Assembly (NCBI RefSeq): GCF_001704415.2
Contig: NC_030808.1
Location: 83,546,594-83,610,593, forward strand
Direction: 5' to 3'
Source: Capra hircus
Taxonomy: Eukaryota; Chordata; Mammalia; Artiodactyla; Bovidae
DNA: 64,000 nt
The notes beneath the pieces are model-generated. The model was not told the DNA's origin, searched no databases, and was given only the letters and a program-made list of their open reading frames with translations. How positions within the stretch are numbered: position 1 is the first letter of the stretch; each line of letters opens with the position of its first letter. The position numbers and the translations under genes were made by a program. This document shows positions 1-12,624 of the stretch, piece by piece.

Positions 1-3000
1 TCAATAATTACCTTATATGTAAATAGACTAAATGTTCCAACCAAAAGACACAGATTGGCTGAATGGATACAAAAACAAGACCCCTATATATGCTGTCTAC
101 AAGAGACTCACCTCAAACCTAGGAACACACACAGCCTGAAAGTGAGGGACTGGTAAAAGATATTCTGTGCAAATGGAAATCAAGAGAAAGCAGGAATAGC
201 AGTACTCACATCAGGTAAAATAGACTTTAAGACTGTTGCAAGAGGATAGGAAGGACACTACATAATGATCAAGGGACCAATCCAAGAAGATATAATAATT
301 ATAAATATATATGCACTCAACAGAGGAACATCTTAATACATAAGACAAATGCTAACTATTAAAAAGGAAATTGACAGTAATACAATAATAGTGCGGAACA
401 TTACCCCACTCACACCAATGGACAAATCATCCAGACAGAAAATTATTAAAGAAACACAAGCTTTAGACAATACTTTGGACCAGTTGGACCTAATTGATAG
501 CTACAGGGAATTTCATCCAAAAACAGAGATTTCACTTTCTCCCCAAATGCACATGGAACTTTCTGCAGAATAGATCACAATTTGAGTCACAAATGAAGCC
601 CTGGTAAATTAAAAGAAATAATTTCAAGCACTGTTTCTGATCACAATGCTATAAGATTACCTATCAACTACAGGGGGAAAAAAAACTACAAAAAACATAA
701 ACACATGAGGCTAAGCAATATGCTTCTGAATAATCAACAGATCACTGACGAAATCAAAATATACCTAGAAATAAATGACAATAAAAACACAGCAGCTCAA
801 AATCTATGGGATATGCTAAAAACAGTGCCAAGAAGTAAGTTTATAGCAGTACAAGCCTACCTCAAGAAATAAGACAAATATGGAATAAACAACCTAACTT
901 TACACCTAAAGCAACTAGAAAAAGAACAAAAAACCCAAAAGTTAGCAGAAAGAAAGAAATCATAAAGATCAAAACAGAAATAAATGGAAAAGAAATGAAG
1001 GAGACAGTAGCAAAGCTCAATAAAACTAAAATCTGGTTCTTTGAGAAGATAAAATTGACAAACCATTAGCCAGACACATCAAGAAAAAAAGGGAGAAGAC
1101 CCAAATCAATCAAATTAGAAATGAAAAAGAAGTTAAACAGACAACACAGAAATATAAAGGATCATAAGAGGCTATCATGAGCAACTATATGCCAATAAAA
1201 TGGAAAACCTTGAAGAAATGAGAAAATTCTTAGAAAATATAACCTTCCAAAATTGAACCAGGAAGAAATAGAAAATATGAATAGACCAATCACAAGCATG
1301 GAAATCAAAACTGCAGTTCAAAATCTTCCAACAAACAAAAGCTTGGGGCCAGATGTCTTCACAGGCAGATTCTACCAAAAGTTTAGAGAAGAGCTAACAC
1401 CTATCCTGCTCAACCTTCCAGAAAATTGCAGAGGAAGGAAAACTCCCAAACTCATTCTACAAGGTCACCATCACCCAGACAAAGATGCCACAAAAAAGAA
1501 AATTACAGACCAATATCACTGATGAACATGGATGTAAAACTTAACAAAATTTTACCAAACAGAATCCAACAATACATTAAAAAGCTCACACATTATGATC
1601 AAGTGGGCTTTATCCCAGGGATGCAAGGATTCTTTAGTACATGCAAGTCAATCAATGTGATACACCATATTAACAAAATGAAAGATAAAAATCATATAAT
1701 CATCTCAATAGATGCAGAGAAAGCTTTGACAAAATTCAATACCCATTTATGATTAAAAAAAAAAAAAAAACAACCTCTCCAGAAGATAGGCATAGAAGTA
1801 ATATCAGTTCAGTTAAGTCACTCAGTCATGTCCAACTCTTTGTGACCCCATGGACCTCAGCACGCCAGGCCTCCCTGTCCATCACCAACTCCTGGAGTTT
1901 ACCCAAACTCATATACCTCAACATAATAAAGGCCGTATATGACAAACCCATAGCAAACATTATTCTCAATGATGAAAAACTGAAAGCATTTCCTCTAAGA
2001 TCAGAAAAAAGACAAGGGTGCCCACTCTTGCCACTATTATTCAACATAGTTTTGGAAGTCCTAGCTACAGCAGTCAAAAAAGGAAAGAAATAAAAAGAAT
2101 CCAGATTGGAAAAGAAGAAGTAAAACTCTCACTGTTGCAGATGACATGATTCTCTACATAGAAAACCCTAGCGATGCCACCAGAAAATTACTAGAGCTAA
2201 TCAATGAATATAGCAAAGTTGGAGGATATAAAATTAATACACAGAAATTTCTTGCATTCTTATATACCAACAATGAAAAATCAGAAAGAGAAATTAAGGA
2301 AATAATCCCATTCACCACTGCAACAAAAAGAATAAAATACCTAGGAATAAACCTACCTAAAGAGACAAAAGACCTGTATGCATAAAACTAAAAGACACTG
2401 ATGAAAGAAATCAAAGAGAACACAAACAGATGGATAGATATACCATGTTCCTGAACTGGAAGAATCAATATTGTGAAAATGATTATACTGCCCAAAGCAG
2501 TCTTTTGGGTAGTATAAAATTGGGTCATGCAAAAAATTACACTAGATTCAGTGCAATCCCTATCAAATTACCAATGGTATTTTTCACAGAACTAGAACAA
2601 ACAATTTCACAATTTGTATGGAAACACAAAAGACCCTGAATAGCCAAGGCAATCTGAGAAAGAAGAATGGAACTGGAGGAATCAACTTGCGTGACTTCAG
2701 ACTACACTACAAAGCTACAGTCATCAAGGCAGTATGGTACTGGCACAAAAAACAGAAATATAGACTAATAGAACATAATAGAAAGCCCAGATATAAATCC
2801 ATGCACCTATGGGCACTTTATTTTTTTTACAAAGGAGGCAAGAATATACAATGAAGAAAAGACAATCTCATCAGTAAGTGGTTCTGGGGAAACTGGACAG
2901 CTATGTGTTAAAGAATGAAATCAGAATGCTCCCTAATGCCATACACGAAAATAAACTCAAAATGGATTAAAGACCTAGGTATAAGACCAGAATGAAAGGT

Positions 3001-4213
3001 TTAGAGCTAAACATGTTTAGAGGTAAACAGGCAGAACATTCTGACATAAATCACAGTAAGATCCTCTATGACCCACCTCCTAGAGTAATGGGAATAAAAA
3101 CAAAAATTAACAAATGAAATCTATTTAAACTTAAAAGATTTTGCACAGCAAAGGAAACTATAAACCAAGTGAAAAAGATAATCCTCAGAATGGGAGAAAA
3201 TAATAGCAAATGAAACAATTAACATCCAGAAAAACAAACAACACAATCAAAATTGGGCAGAAGACCTGAACAAATATTTTTCCAAAGAAGACATACCAAT
3301 GGCTAATAAACACATAAAAAGATGCTCAACCTTGCTCATTATTAGAGAAATGCAAATCAAAACTACAATGAGTATCACCTCACACTTGTCAGAATTGCCA
3401 TTATCAAAAAATCTACCAACACTAAATGCTAGAGAGGGTATGGGGGAAAACGGAACCTTCTTGCACTCTTGGTGGGAATACAAATTGATCCAGCCACTTT
3501 GAGAACAGTGTGGAGATTCCTTAAAAAACTAGTAATGAAACTACCATATGACACAACAATCCCACTACTGGACATATACCCTGAGGAAACCATAATTAAA
3601 AAAAGACATGTTCCCCAATGTTCACTACAGCACTATTTACAATAGCTAAGACATGGAAAAAGACCAGATGTCCATTGACAGATGAATGGATAAAGAAATT
3701 TTGCTACATATACACAATGGAATATTACTCACCCATAAAAAGGAATGCATTTGACAGAGTTCTAATAAGGTGGATGAACCTAGAGCCTATTATACGGAGT
3801 GAAGTCAGAAAGAGAAAGACAAATATTGTATGTTATGCATATATATATGGGATCTAGAAAGATGGTACTGATGAACATGTCTGCAGGGAAGCATGGAGAC
3901 ATAGACATAGAGAACAGACTTGTGGACTCAGGTGGGAAAGGAGAGGTTGGGATAAACTAAGAGGGTACCATTGAAACATATACATTATCATATGTAAAAT
4001 TAGATAGCCAGTGCAAATTTGCTGTATGACTCAGGGATCGCAAATCTGGTATTCTGTGACAACCTAGACCGGTGGGATGGGGTGAGATGTGGGAAGGAGG
4101 TTCAACAGGCAGGGGACATAAGTATATCTATGCCTGCTTCATGTTGTTATATGGCAGAAACCAATATGATATTATAAAGCAATTATCCTCCAATTAAAAA
4201 TAAATAAAATTTA
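1..4213 (+). mobile_element. L1 LINE, ruminant (L1-BT type), ORF2 part plus 3' UTR
   Basis: The copy enters the window already inside the ORF2 endonuclease region (HRLAEWIQKQDPYICCLQET readable near 55-105). It runs through the reverse transcriptase, with VADDMILYIENP at about 2135-2170 replacing the FADD-type motif. ORF2 ends near 3857 with YIYGI then stop. A 3' UTR and an A-rich tail follow to about 4213. Many stops and frameshifts make it a dead copy. It is interrupted at 1754-1770 by an A run and at about 1805-1911 by an antisense BovB 3' fragment. Confidence 0.93.
1805..1911 (-). mobile_element. BovB LINE 3'-end fragment inside L1
   Basis: Begins cagttcagttaagtcactca and runs to gagtttacccaaactc, the reverse complement of the BovB 3' end. 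The L1 consensus continues on both sides (agaagataggcatagaa on the left, tacctcaacataataaag on the right), so this is a later, severely 5'-truncated insertion into the L1 ORF2. Confidence 0.88.
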
Positions 4214-4998
4214 AAAACTATTTTGTATTCAATATGATTAATTTCCTTTTTGAATTACTTTTATAGCATTGCTATAGTGTTTTACACCATTTTACAACTT
4301 TATGCTAATTAAACCACTAATGTGAAATCTAGTTTCAGAATTTAGTAATATTTCATAATTGCTTATATCATTATTGCAAAGATTTATTGAAATTATTGAA
4401 TGAGAAAAGGACCAAATTTCTATGGGAAACAAATGGATATTATCAAATAAAAATTGTCCAAATTATAGGAAATGGTTGGGAAATTATTAACTAGGCATCT
4501 TTTCTGAGAATTTCTCTCCTAAAGTTTTACAAAGCTTTTCATACCCAGACCACAAACCTGCATATAATTCTATATGATTTATGATATTGGGGACAAAATA
4601 CCAGTAGTAAATTCTTATCAAGTACAAAGCTATTACTCTGGGACAAATGAAGTAATTAAAAACTACAACTACTTAATGTTTGAGAATCCTTGAGGGAATT
4701 ATCACTGCTGTGCAAAGACTTGTATTTGTTAGTCAAAAAGGCAGGTGCATCACCTACTATTTACTACAGCAGTTAAACTCTTCTCATAATACTTGAGACT
4801 TCCACTAATCATGGATGTAAGCTTTGAAATATTGCTCTAGCCAAGTGCTTTAATCAGATTGGGTAGCCTGTAGTATCCAGGAAGATTTTGCCCTAGAGAC
4901 CAAACTCTATTTAGAACAGCGTTTACCTTGAGTTTTATTTGTTCTGAGATCTCATGTGGTACAAATGAAAAAGCCCTGGGGTAGGACTCAGAAAACTT
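4214..4998. other. intronic unique sequence
   Basis: AT-rich intron sequence between the L1 tail and the first SINE. I see no exon, repeat or open frame worth calling. Confidence 0.6.
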
Positions 4999-5208
4999 AG
5001 TGTTAGTTGCTCAATTGTGTCCAACTCTTTGCAACCCTATGGACTGTAGGCCTCCAGGCTCCTCTTTCCATGGGATTTTCCAGGCAAGAATACTGGAGTG
5101 GTTTGCCATTTCCTTCTCCAGGGGATCCTCCTGACCCAGAGATCAAACCCAGGTCTCCCACATTGCAGGTGGATTCTTTACTGCCTGAGCCACCAGGGAA
5201 GCCACTTG
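4999..5208 (-). mobile_element. Bov-tA SINE, antisense
   Basis: Carries the antisense Bov-tA pattern: tgtgtccaactctttgcaac at the left and the tRNA-derived head (gagccaccagggaagcc) at the right. It is flanked by gaaaactt at 4991-4998 and again at 5209-5216, a target-site duplication. Confidence 0.93.
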
Positions 5209-5384
5209 GAAAACTTCACTTCTCATCTAAGTTGAGCCACTTGCTATCAGCATGACCTCAACTTTCCTCCTCCTTGCAACAAGCTTGGTAATACCAGTAT
5301 GTAAAGTTGTTGTGGAAATGAAATCAAATATTGCATATTGCACACAGAATGGCTCTACAAAGTAAAAAGTACTTTAACGATAGC

Positions 5385-5625
5385 TACCATTTGTTGAGTA
5401 CTCTGCATGTGTTGGGCATTTGTTGAGAGGGTTCTATATATCTCATTTAATCTCACAGCACTCATAGGAGTTGACTGCAGTTTTGAGCCTACTTAACAGA
5501 TGAGAAACTGAAATGAAGGAAAGTTAAGTTACTGACCTCAGGCCAAATAAGCAAATAGCTTTGTTTGTAACTAACAAGGCTGAGAACTGAACCTGAGCAA
5601 CAGTCTTCCCAATTCCTAAGCAATT
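5385..5625 (+). repeat. MIR SINE
   Basis: Old tRNA-derived MIR: ttgagtactctgcatgtg, tctcatttaatctcacagca, the core acagatgagaaactgaa, and a diverged right part. It is strongly mutated. Confidence 0.7.
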
Positions 5626-6330
5626 GCATCTCCCTGTATGAATATGAGTTTTGGGGTAGCAATTTTTTAGCCTCCTGATTTATTCTATAAGGAAGTTAAA
5701 GGGATCAGGCACTTTTGTATGCTGCTGGTTAGTTCCCATGTTTTCGCAAGAATTTTGAACTGAAGAGTAAATTTAGGTCAGTAGTGTGCTTCAGTGCTAG
5801 AAGGCATGTAATGTTCTGTGATACTCAAAGTACAGACACAGAAGCAGGAAGTCAAGGCTTCAGGAGCACAGGTATCAGTTCAGCATCCACCAAGAGAACA
5901 CAGAAATCCACAAGGAAGTGGCCACATGGTCATCTCTGCCGGAGCAGTCCAGGCTCTGTGGCAAGCACAGCTGCTGTAGACTGGGTTCTCCTGATGGAGA
6001 GGATGAAGCTGGCAAACTGACTCCACAGGCTTGGGTATGCTTTCTACCTTGGATATTGGCAAATGTGTGCCCACCTCTCGTGGCCTTTGATACAATGAGA
6101 ATATAGTTCACACAGCACTTGGAATCCCTCTTGATCTCTAGCTATGAGATAGTGGTGTCACTTTTTATGTCTTGGAAGACTTGTGCTGCAGGTTGAAGGT
6201 GATGTTCGAGGCAGGGATTGCCCAGACCACTTAGTTTGTGTTCAAACTTCCACTGCCATATTTTCCTTCTGGGATGTTTCTATCTTTTGGTTATTTCTTA
6301 AGTTTCTCTACAGGGTTGGCATCATGATGA
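5626..6330. other. intronic unique sequence
   Basis: Several short overlapping open frames occur on both strands around 5780-6110, but none has splice context or recognisable homology. I see nothing else here. Confidence 0.5.
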
Positions 6331-6555
6331 CTGTAAAGTTGGTGCTAGTGGTAAAGAACCCACTTGCCAATGCAGAAGACATAAAAGACATGGGTTCGAT
6401 CCCTGGGTCAGGAAGATCCCCTGGAGTAGGGCATGGCAACCTGCTCCAGTATTCTTGCCTGGAGAATAACATGGGGGACAGAGGCACCTGGTGGGCTACA
6501 GTCCATAGGATTGCAAAACGCTGGACATGACAGAAGTGACTTAGCATGCACGCAT
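6331..6555 (+). mobile_element. Bov-tA SINE, sense
   Basis: The tRNA-derived head (gtgctagtggtaaagaaccc, with box-B-like gggttcgatccctgg) is followed by the BovB-like tail ending tgacagaagtgacttagca. It is about 390 bp upstream of the first exon in the window. Confidence 0.93.
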
Positions 6556-6943
6556 GGGGAGAAAGCCACCAGCACATTTTTGTCCATTTTATTACTCACT
6601 GCAAAACCATTTGGGGGAGATATTTATCTGGGTATCCCAGATAAAGAATGGAGGAGAAAGGATAAAGAGAAAATCCAACTCCTGTTCATGAATTTAGTTA
6701 TTTATTGACCAGAGTCCTAAAGCTTCTCTCACAGTACTCCATTCATATCTGTGTTGTTTATAACCCTCTGTTTACCTCCTTGTCACGCACTCACTCCAAC
6801 ATAAGGTTATTTGTTGTACATCCCCAGTTCCTTACACATTGAAAATACTCCAGGCCTACTGAGTGAATGAATAAACTGTGTCATTATATCCTTTTATTGA
6901 AAAATGCTAACTGGTTAACCTGTTCTAACTTTTTCTCACCCAG

Positions 6944-7036
6944 AAAGAAGATCTTCAAATATATTTTAAATACCATAAGAACCTGCCCCGAGCCAGGGCA
7001 ATCTGGCAAGAATGTCAAGACTGCACCTACTTTGGG
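6944..7036 (+). CDS. MCF2L2: MCF2L2 coding exon, DH domain part
   Basis: A 93-nt (31-codon) exon that reads KEDLQIYFKYHKNLPRARAI and continues to CTYFG. It encodes a helical stretch in the middle of the Dbl-homology domain, which catalyses GDP/GTP exchange on Rho-family GTPases in the cytosol and at membranes. The acceptor is a pyrimidine-rich tract ending cccag, and the donor is ggg|gtaaca. Both ends are phase 0. The residues match my memory of mammalian MCF2L2 almost exactly, including the YFKYHKNLPRAR block; human has CAYFG where this has CTYFG. The exon upstream, carrying the first DH helices, is not in the window. It joins cleanly to the exon at 7915 across an 878-bp intron. MCF2 and MCF2L are paralogues, but their sequences differ more at these residues. 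Confidence 0.93.
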
Positions 7037-7496
7037 GTAACACTGCATTTCTAAGTTCTCCCGCAAACTCTTTTCCCGGGACAATGTTCATAGGCATCCA
7101 ACTTTTAAAGAAATCTTAAAGTATGAACTAGGAAGAGGAATTTGGCATTGGGATTTGTGTTTATTAAAGTCTTTCCTGTTTTGAAATTGCACACTGGAAG
7201 TTTCAGTGCCGCCCTGGGTCTCTATAGGACAACCTGTAAGGAACCGCTGTAGCCTGGTGAGAAAATGGAGTGCTCTTCTAGGATAGGATTTTTGTTGTTG
7301 TTGTTTGTTTGTTTTAGGATACGTTTTAAAAATGGAATTAAGTCACACTTGGGGGAATCCCTGGAATGATATCAATAAGCCTATCATGTACCCTTAAATA
7401 GATTCCCACACCCCCAAGCCTCAACCTGAAGACAGGCTGCCTCCTTTTCAGAAGGCTGCCCCATTGTCTCCCTCCTTATGGACTTACTTTCTAAAA

Positions 7497-7618
7497 GAAA
7501 TAAATAGGCATATATGTATACATATAACTGATTGACTTTACTGTATAGCAGAAACTAACCCAACATTGTAAAGCAATTATACTCCAATAAAAAGTTATAA
7601 AATAAGAAAAAAAAATAA
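7497..7618 (+). mobile_element. L1 3'-end fragment
   Basis: Contains gtatagcagaaactaaccca, acattgtaaagcaattatac and tccaataaaaagttataaaa, the 3' terminus of artiodactyl L1 with an A-rich tail. It sits in the 878-bp intron between the first two exons. Confidence 0.82.
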
Positions 7619-7914
7619 TAAAGTGAGTCCTTGAGAAAACAAAACAACATAAAAGAACAAGCAATAAAGAAATAAACAGCCTGGCATCCCTACTTGCCTT
7701 TAAAAATGCTAGCCAAGACTGGCCCCTTTCCTCTGTCTCTCATTTTACAGTCTGTAACTAAGTGAGTGAACCGCCGAAACATTACGGAACTGGTCGACCC
7801 TGCTGCCCTGTCCTGTGCGTGAAGAGTCCACTTCACTTGTATTTAAATGCTGCTGCTTCTCTTCTCTGTGTGTGTGTTGTTTTGTTTCATGTTGTTTCTG
7901 TTTGACTTTTCAAG

Positions 7915-8007
7915 GTATGCCAGCGTCAACTGGGTCACAGTCTCCCTCTTTTTAAGTGTCTGAGAGAACCAAGTCAGAGACTTATAAAGTACCAGATGCT
8001 GTTGAAG
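7915..8007 (+). CDS. MCF2L2: MCF2L2 coding exon, DH conserved region 3
   Basis: A 93-nt exon, phase 0 at both ends, beginning VCQRQL and ending with EPSQRLIKYQMLLK. The QRLIKYQMLLK segment (exon residues 21-31) is DH conserved region 3, the long helix that forms much of the Rho GTPase contact surface in Dbl-family exchange factors; the usual pattern is QRxxKYxLLLK. The acceptor is cttttcaag and the donor is a consensus gtaagt. Bovid-specific differences from the human protein I remember are GHS for DHN and CLREP for YLKGP. An antisense Bov-tA SINE begins only 73 bp past the donor. Confidence 0.94.
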
Positions 8008-8080
8008 GTAAGTTGATGAGACAGTACTTCCTATGCTGAGAGAACAGATGTAGGTGTGATGGTGCACTTTACCTTGAAAA

Positions 8081-8290
8081 GTGAAAGTGAGGTCGCTCAG
8101 TCGTGTCCAACTCTTTGTGACCCCATAGACTGCAGCCTACCAGGCTCCTCTGTCCATGGGATTTTCCAGGCAGTAGTACTGGAGTGGATTGCCATTTCCT
8201 TCTCCAGGGGATCTTCCCAACCCAGGGCTTGAACCCGGGTCTCCGGCATTGTAGACAGACGCTTTAATGTCTGAGCCACCAGGAAGTCCC
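8081..8290 (-). mobile_element. Bov-tA SINE, antisense
   Basis: Antisense Bov-tA from gtgaaagtgaggtcgctcag to ctgagccaccaggaagtccc. The sequence ctttac recurs on both flanks and may be a short target-site duplication. It starts 73 bp after the donor of the CR3 exon. Confidence 0.93.
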
Positions 8291-9019
8291 TTTACACATG
8301 TAGAATTGTAACTTCAACTTCCAAGGGTGAAGCTAGGTCTATATTTCTGGCTTTTCCTGTCCCCAGATCTTAATGAGCTTCCTCAATGAGGAGTAAGACC
8401 AAAGAATCATAGGGGCATGGAGGCCTAGCTGGTCCAACGTGTAGCCAGCACGTGGACCTCTAAGGAGAGCCCAGCTTATTGTAGCCGGGGTCCTGGGGAG
8501 GACAAGGCCACCACATGCTGGCAGCTTAGAGAGTGGGGAGGCAGGCAGGCCACTACTCTTGGTAAGATGTTTACAGGTAAGATACCATCTGCTCCATTTT
8601 ACGCCTGGGACAAGGAGCTTCAGGAAAGAGTTGTGATAGTCCCTGAAGTTGCTGTTAATATGTTACATGCATTTAAACAGAGGGGAGAAGGCAACACTGG
8701 AGCCTTCTCTTCTTCTGCCGCATCTACCTCTGCTTTTAGACTGAGGCTTTTTCTCAAGAGCAGTGTAACAGGAGGAATTTGTTCTGTGGAACCCCCTAGT
8801 GGTTCTTTCTCGCTCTGAGACCAGCACACCTGCAGGAGAACACTCCTAGGGACCCCCCCACACACCCACACACACAGGTCAGGAGCTCTGTCAAGGCTGC
8901 TTTCCCACATGTAAGCTGGGGGAAAGGTCTGGACTACTCTTCCAAGGTCTGTTTTTAATTAACCTTTATTAAGTAGGTCTTGCCCAGTGGCTACTCTCTG
9001 TTAATTTGAAAACAAGCTG

Positions 9020-9150
9020 TTTACTGAGTACCTTCCCACGTGTATTTCTTACTTAATCCCCATAGTCATATGTGCCCAAAGGCTCTGGATTGTGAAGAAA
9101 TGGAGGCTCAGGGCAGTTAAGCTACCACCAGTGTTCTGCCCTCAGGACAA
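9020..9150 (+). repeat. MIR fragment
   Basis: The order cttaatccccatagtcatat, gaagaaatggaggctcaggg, cagttaagct follows the MIR core. It is diverged, and the assignment is by eye. Confidence 0.55.
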
Positions 9151-9677
9151 GTTCCCCTCTCAGCTTGGCATCAGTAGGCCCAGCCTCGGCTACACTGGCT
9201 CTGCTGCTGCCAGTGTGGGGGGCCTCTCAGGCCTTGGTTTCCTCGTCTGTAAAGTGAGGACACTCACCCTCCTGCATAGGTTCAGTGAGTGACATAGTCG
9301 CAGTCAAGAGCTGGCTCAGGGCTGACCCCCGGAAGCGTCCATCACATAACCTGCAGCTGTTGTTTCATACCCGGAGTCATCACACCAGCCTGGGAGTGAG
9401 GAAGGTGACCCTCTGATTCCCTCCGTGAGGGGCATCTATGAGCATGTTTGATAAAGCGTTCACTTAGGGCCTTGTACTCCTCTGACAGCCCCATCTTTAC
9501 TGTTATCCTGACTTTAGAAGTCCTACCTACTGCTGGACCCAGTGAGGAGGGAGCAGGACCTACATAGGGGTCTTCACCTCCTGGGCCTGGTACACCCAAT
9601 ACTGAAGAGCTCAAGCTTTCCCATAGAAGCAATGTTGATGCAATAGCTAAGTCTGTACCTTCCGTGGAGGACTATAG

Positions 9678-9893
9678 GACAGAGTGATTAGAAACACCGA
9701 CTCAGGAATTAGACATCCTGGGTGTGGTCTGGCTCTGATGCTTCCAGGCTGCGGTGAAACCAGGCAATTGCTTAACCTCTCTGTACCTCAGGTCCCTCCC
9801 CTATAGAATGAAGGTAGTAATTGTACTTTCCTGGTATGCTCTTTGGGAACATTAAGTGAGGTAATGCATATTAAAAATACTTAGAAGGTTTGT
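9678..9893 (+). repeat. MIR SINE, near full length
   Basis: Reads agagtgattagaaacaccga, then caattgcttaacctctctgt, acctcaggtccctcccctat and a diverged 3' part with taagtgaggtaatgcat. This is the standard MIR order on the + strand. Confidence 0.85.
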
Positions 9894-10109
9894 ATTTCAC
9901 TGAGGAAACAAGAGACAAGATCACTATAAAATATTCCTTGGGGGTCTGTGCAAAAACCATGGGAGACTACACAAGACAGACCAGATTACTCCATAGCTAA
10001 GCTTCTTCCTGCCTGGAAGAACAAGTTTAAACCATTGGCATGCCGGTGAAGAGAGGAAGAACTTTGGAGTGTTCTCTGCTCTAAGGGACAGAGCTCATGC
10101 TGCAGTGCC

Positions 10110-10262
10110 TGTGTGCTAAGTCACTTCAGTCGTGTCTGATTCTGAGTGTAGCCCGCCAGGCTCCTCTGTCCATGGAATTCTTAAGAATACTGGAGTGGGT
10201 TGCCATGCCCTCCTCCAGGGGATCTTCCTGACCCAGGAAGGATCATGGGATCCTGGTGTGGG
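10110..10262 (-). mobile_element. Bov-tA SINE, antisense, decayed
   Basis: Starts gtgctaagtcacttcagtcg. It has an internal deletion around 10150-10160 and another near 10180, and loses the tRNA head after gatcttcctgacccaggaag. Confidence 0.8.
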
Positions 10263-10411
10263 AAAGCTTTCTAAGTATAAAACAAAAAGGAAAAGGAATG
10301 ATAGACTATACCATTAAAAACAGACACATGAAAAACGGGAAAATATTGTATTAGCATGATATGTGACAAATGGTCAGCATGTTTAACAATAAGCCTAGAG
10401 AAATTAACAAT

Positions 10412-10680
10412 ATGGAGAGGGAAATGGCAACCCACTCCAGTATTCTTGCCTAGAGAATCCCGCGGACAGAGGAGCCTGGTGGGCTGCCGTCCATGGGGTC
10501 GCATAGAGTCAGACACGACTGAAGCGACTTAGCATGCATGCATGCATTGGAGAAGGGAGTGGCAACCCACTCCAGTGTTCTTGCCTGGAGAGTCCCAGGG
10601 ACAGAGGAGCCTGATGAGCTGCCATCTATGGGGTCGCACAGAGTTAGACATGACTCAAGTGACTTAGCAGCAGTGGCAGT
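10412..10680 (+). mobile_element. Bov-A2 SINE, sense
   Basis: Two tandem BovB-tail monomers, each with ggcaacccactccagt, ttcttgcctggagag and gacttagca. The second ends cttagcagcagtggcagt. This dimeric head-to-tail order defines Bov-A2. Confidence 0.9.
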
Positions 10681-11290
10681 ATACATATTAAAACTGAATA
10701 AAAACTGAAAGATGAAAAGCTGAGGTAAACAAAAAAAATCAATATATCTTTAGTTAATACAGAATAATTATTGTTCATTAATTTCTGGCAAAACTGCAGG
10801 CCATAGAATTAAATATATTTCCTGAAAATGTAAGACTTAAAAATGTAACAGACGAGAAGAAGAGATAAGGTCTTCTAAGCCAAAAATAGAAATAAATCGA
10901 CTGCAGCAGTATTCAATAAATATTCCAACATTTAGTAAAAAGATTAAGACACTAGAAACATTCACAGTATGAGTCCATTCATATAAAATTCAAAAACAGA
11001 TTTAAAGTATGTATAATATGAATGCATGTTTAGGTGGCAAAGCTACATAGGAAAACAAGGAAGTGAATCTCATTATATTTGGAGAGTAATTACCTTAGGC
11101 AATAATAGAATGGGCTGTGATAACAAAGTGATAGGGGAGTTGGACTTCCAACATGCTAGTAATGTTATTTCTTGGTCTACATGACTATTGTACTGAAGCT
11201 TGAATTATTATTGTGCTAAAATGTACATATGATTTAAGCATTTTTCTCACTGTCTACTTTATTTCACATAACAAAAAGTTTTTAAAATGA

Positions 11291-11420
11291 AGTAGAGAGT
11301 ATTCTCTGGCAGTCCAGGGGTTAGGATTCTGCACTTTCACTGCCTAGGGTTCAGGTTCAATTTCTGGTTGGGGAACTAAGATCCTGCAAGCTGCTCAGTG
11401 AAGCCAAAAAAGAAAAAAAT
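11291..11420 (+). mobile_element. CHR-type tRNA SINE
   Basis: Reads ctctggcagtccaggggtta, then ggttcaggttcaatttctgg, ggggaactaagatcctgcaa, and an A-rich tail (gccaaaaaagaaaaaaat). This is the cetartiodactyl CHR SINE layout. Confidence 0.8.
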
Positions 11421-11569
11421 TAAAATTAGTAGAGATATAAAGAATTTGAATAGCAAGTTTCACTCACTATTATGTGTTATCTCTTTGTATATAAGTATAT
11501 TATACCCATATAGATACAATGTTATAGAAACATATAGATACATGAATTTACTTTTAAAATATGAATTTA

Positions 11570-11738
11570 CTTTAAAAATTTATTTAGTTTTAATTGGAAG
11601 ATAATTGCTTTACAGTACTGTGTTGGTTTCTGCCACCCATCAACATGAATCAGCCAGAGGTATACATATATCCCCTCTGTCTTGAACCTCTCCCACCTCG
11701 CATCCCGTCCCACCCTCTAGGTGGTCACAGACATATGA
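11570..11738 (-). mobile_element. L1 3' UTR fragment, antisense
   Basis: Antisense L1 3' end: tagttttaattggaagataa, ttgctttacagtactgtgtt, then cacctcgcatcccgtcccac and ctaggtggtcacag. Confidence 0.82.
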
Positions 11739-12334
11739 CTTTAAATATATATGTGTATATGTACCAGAGACGATGCAGTCTGTTCAAATGCTCATAAAAC
11801 CTTCTTTTAAAAGTCCGTCATCTGCAAGGCAAGGGATAACTTTATCATTGCTGCAGAATCAATGATAGCTGTGAATTTCCTATGCTTCCAGTTCCCAGGT
11901 TGGGATTCATGTGTGTATTTATACTCTCATTATTTATTGGTGTATGGTACGGGGTGGGAGGATAGATAACTCAGCTTCCAGTTCATATGTACAAGGAATC
12001 ACATTCATCCATGCTTCATGCCAAACAGTTATATATTACCCAGAAAGCCTAGACTTTTATTTAAATGCAGTAAATGAATGGAATTCTGTATTGTCTTTCT
12101 TTTTTTAACTTAATTTTTTTTCTTTTGAACATTTCTTGCTCTTTTTTTAATTAAATGATAATTTCTTTAAAAAAAGAAATTAACAATAAAAAACAAAAAA
12201 CAAGTATCTATGAAATGCTTAATACCTTTTTCTGACATGTTATGAAATTAAAAGTCATGACAGAGTTTATGTAATGTCTATGTCATAGCAAGTTGATTAG
12301 ATAATACAAATACATTATTTATCAGCACACATTA

Positions 12335-12545
12335 GGCATGTGTGCTCAGTTGTGTCCAACTCTGTGAACACATGGACTATAGCCAGCCAGGCTCCTCTGT
12401 CCATGGAATTTTCCAGACAGGATACTGGAGTGGGTTGCCATTTCCTTCTCCAGGAATCTTCCTGACCCAGGAATCAAACCCACATCTCTTGTGCCTCCTG
12501 TATTGGCAGGTAGACTCTTAACTAGCTGAGCCACCAGGGAAGCCC
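12335..12545 (-). mobile_element. Bov-tA SINE, antisense
   Basis: Antisense Bov-tA from gcatgtgtgctcagttgtgt to gagccaccagggaagccc. It is flanked by agcacacatta at 12324-12334 and a near-identical agcatacatta at 12546-12556. Confidence 0.92.
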
Positions 12546-12624
12546 AGCATACATTAAAGATAGATGCATTAAGGAAAATAGAACTCACTTTCATTGAGCT
12601 CATGATTTTTTGTTTGTTTGCTTT

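Noticed and set aside
5784..6111. Overlapping open frames on both strands around 5.8-6.1 kb
   Set aside because: They do not match the DH-domain residues expected just before the exon at 6944 and lack splice signals.
6331..6555. tRNA-like sequence with box A/B features in Bov-tA SINE heads
   Set aside because: These are SINE heads derived from a tRNA, not tRNA genes: they lack a full cloverleaf and are joined to BovB-like tails.
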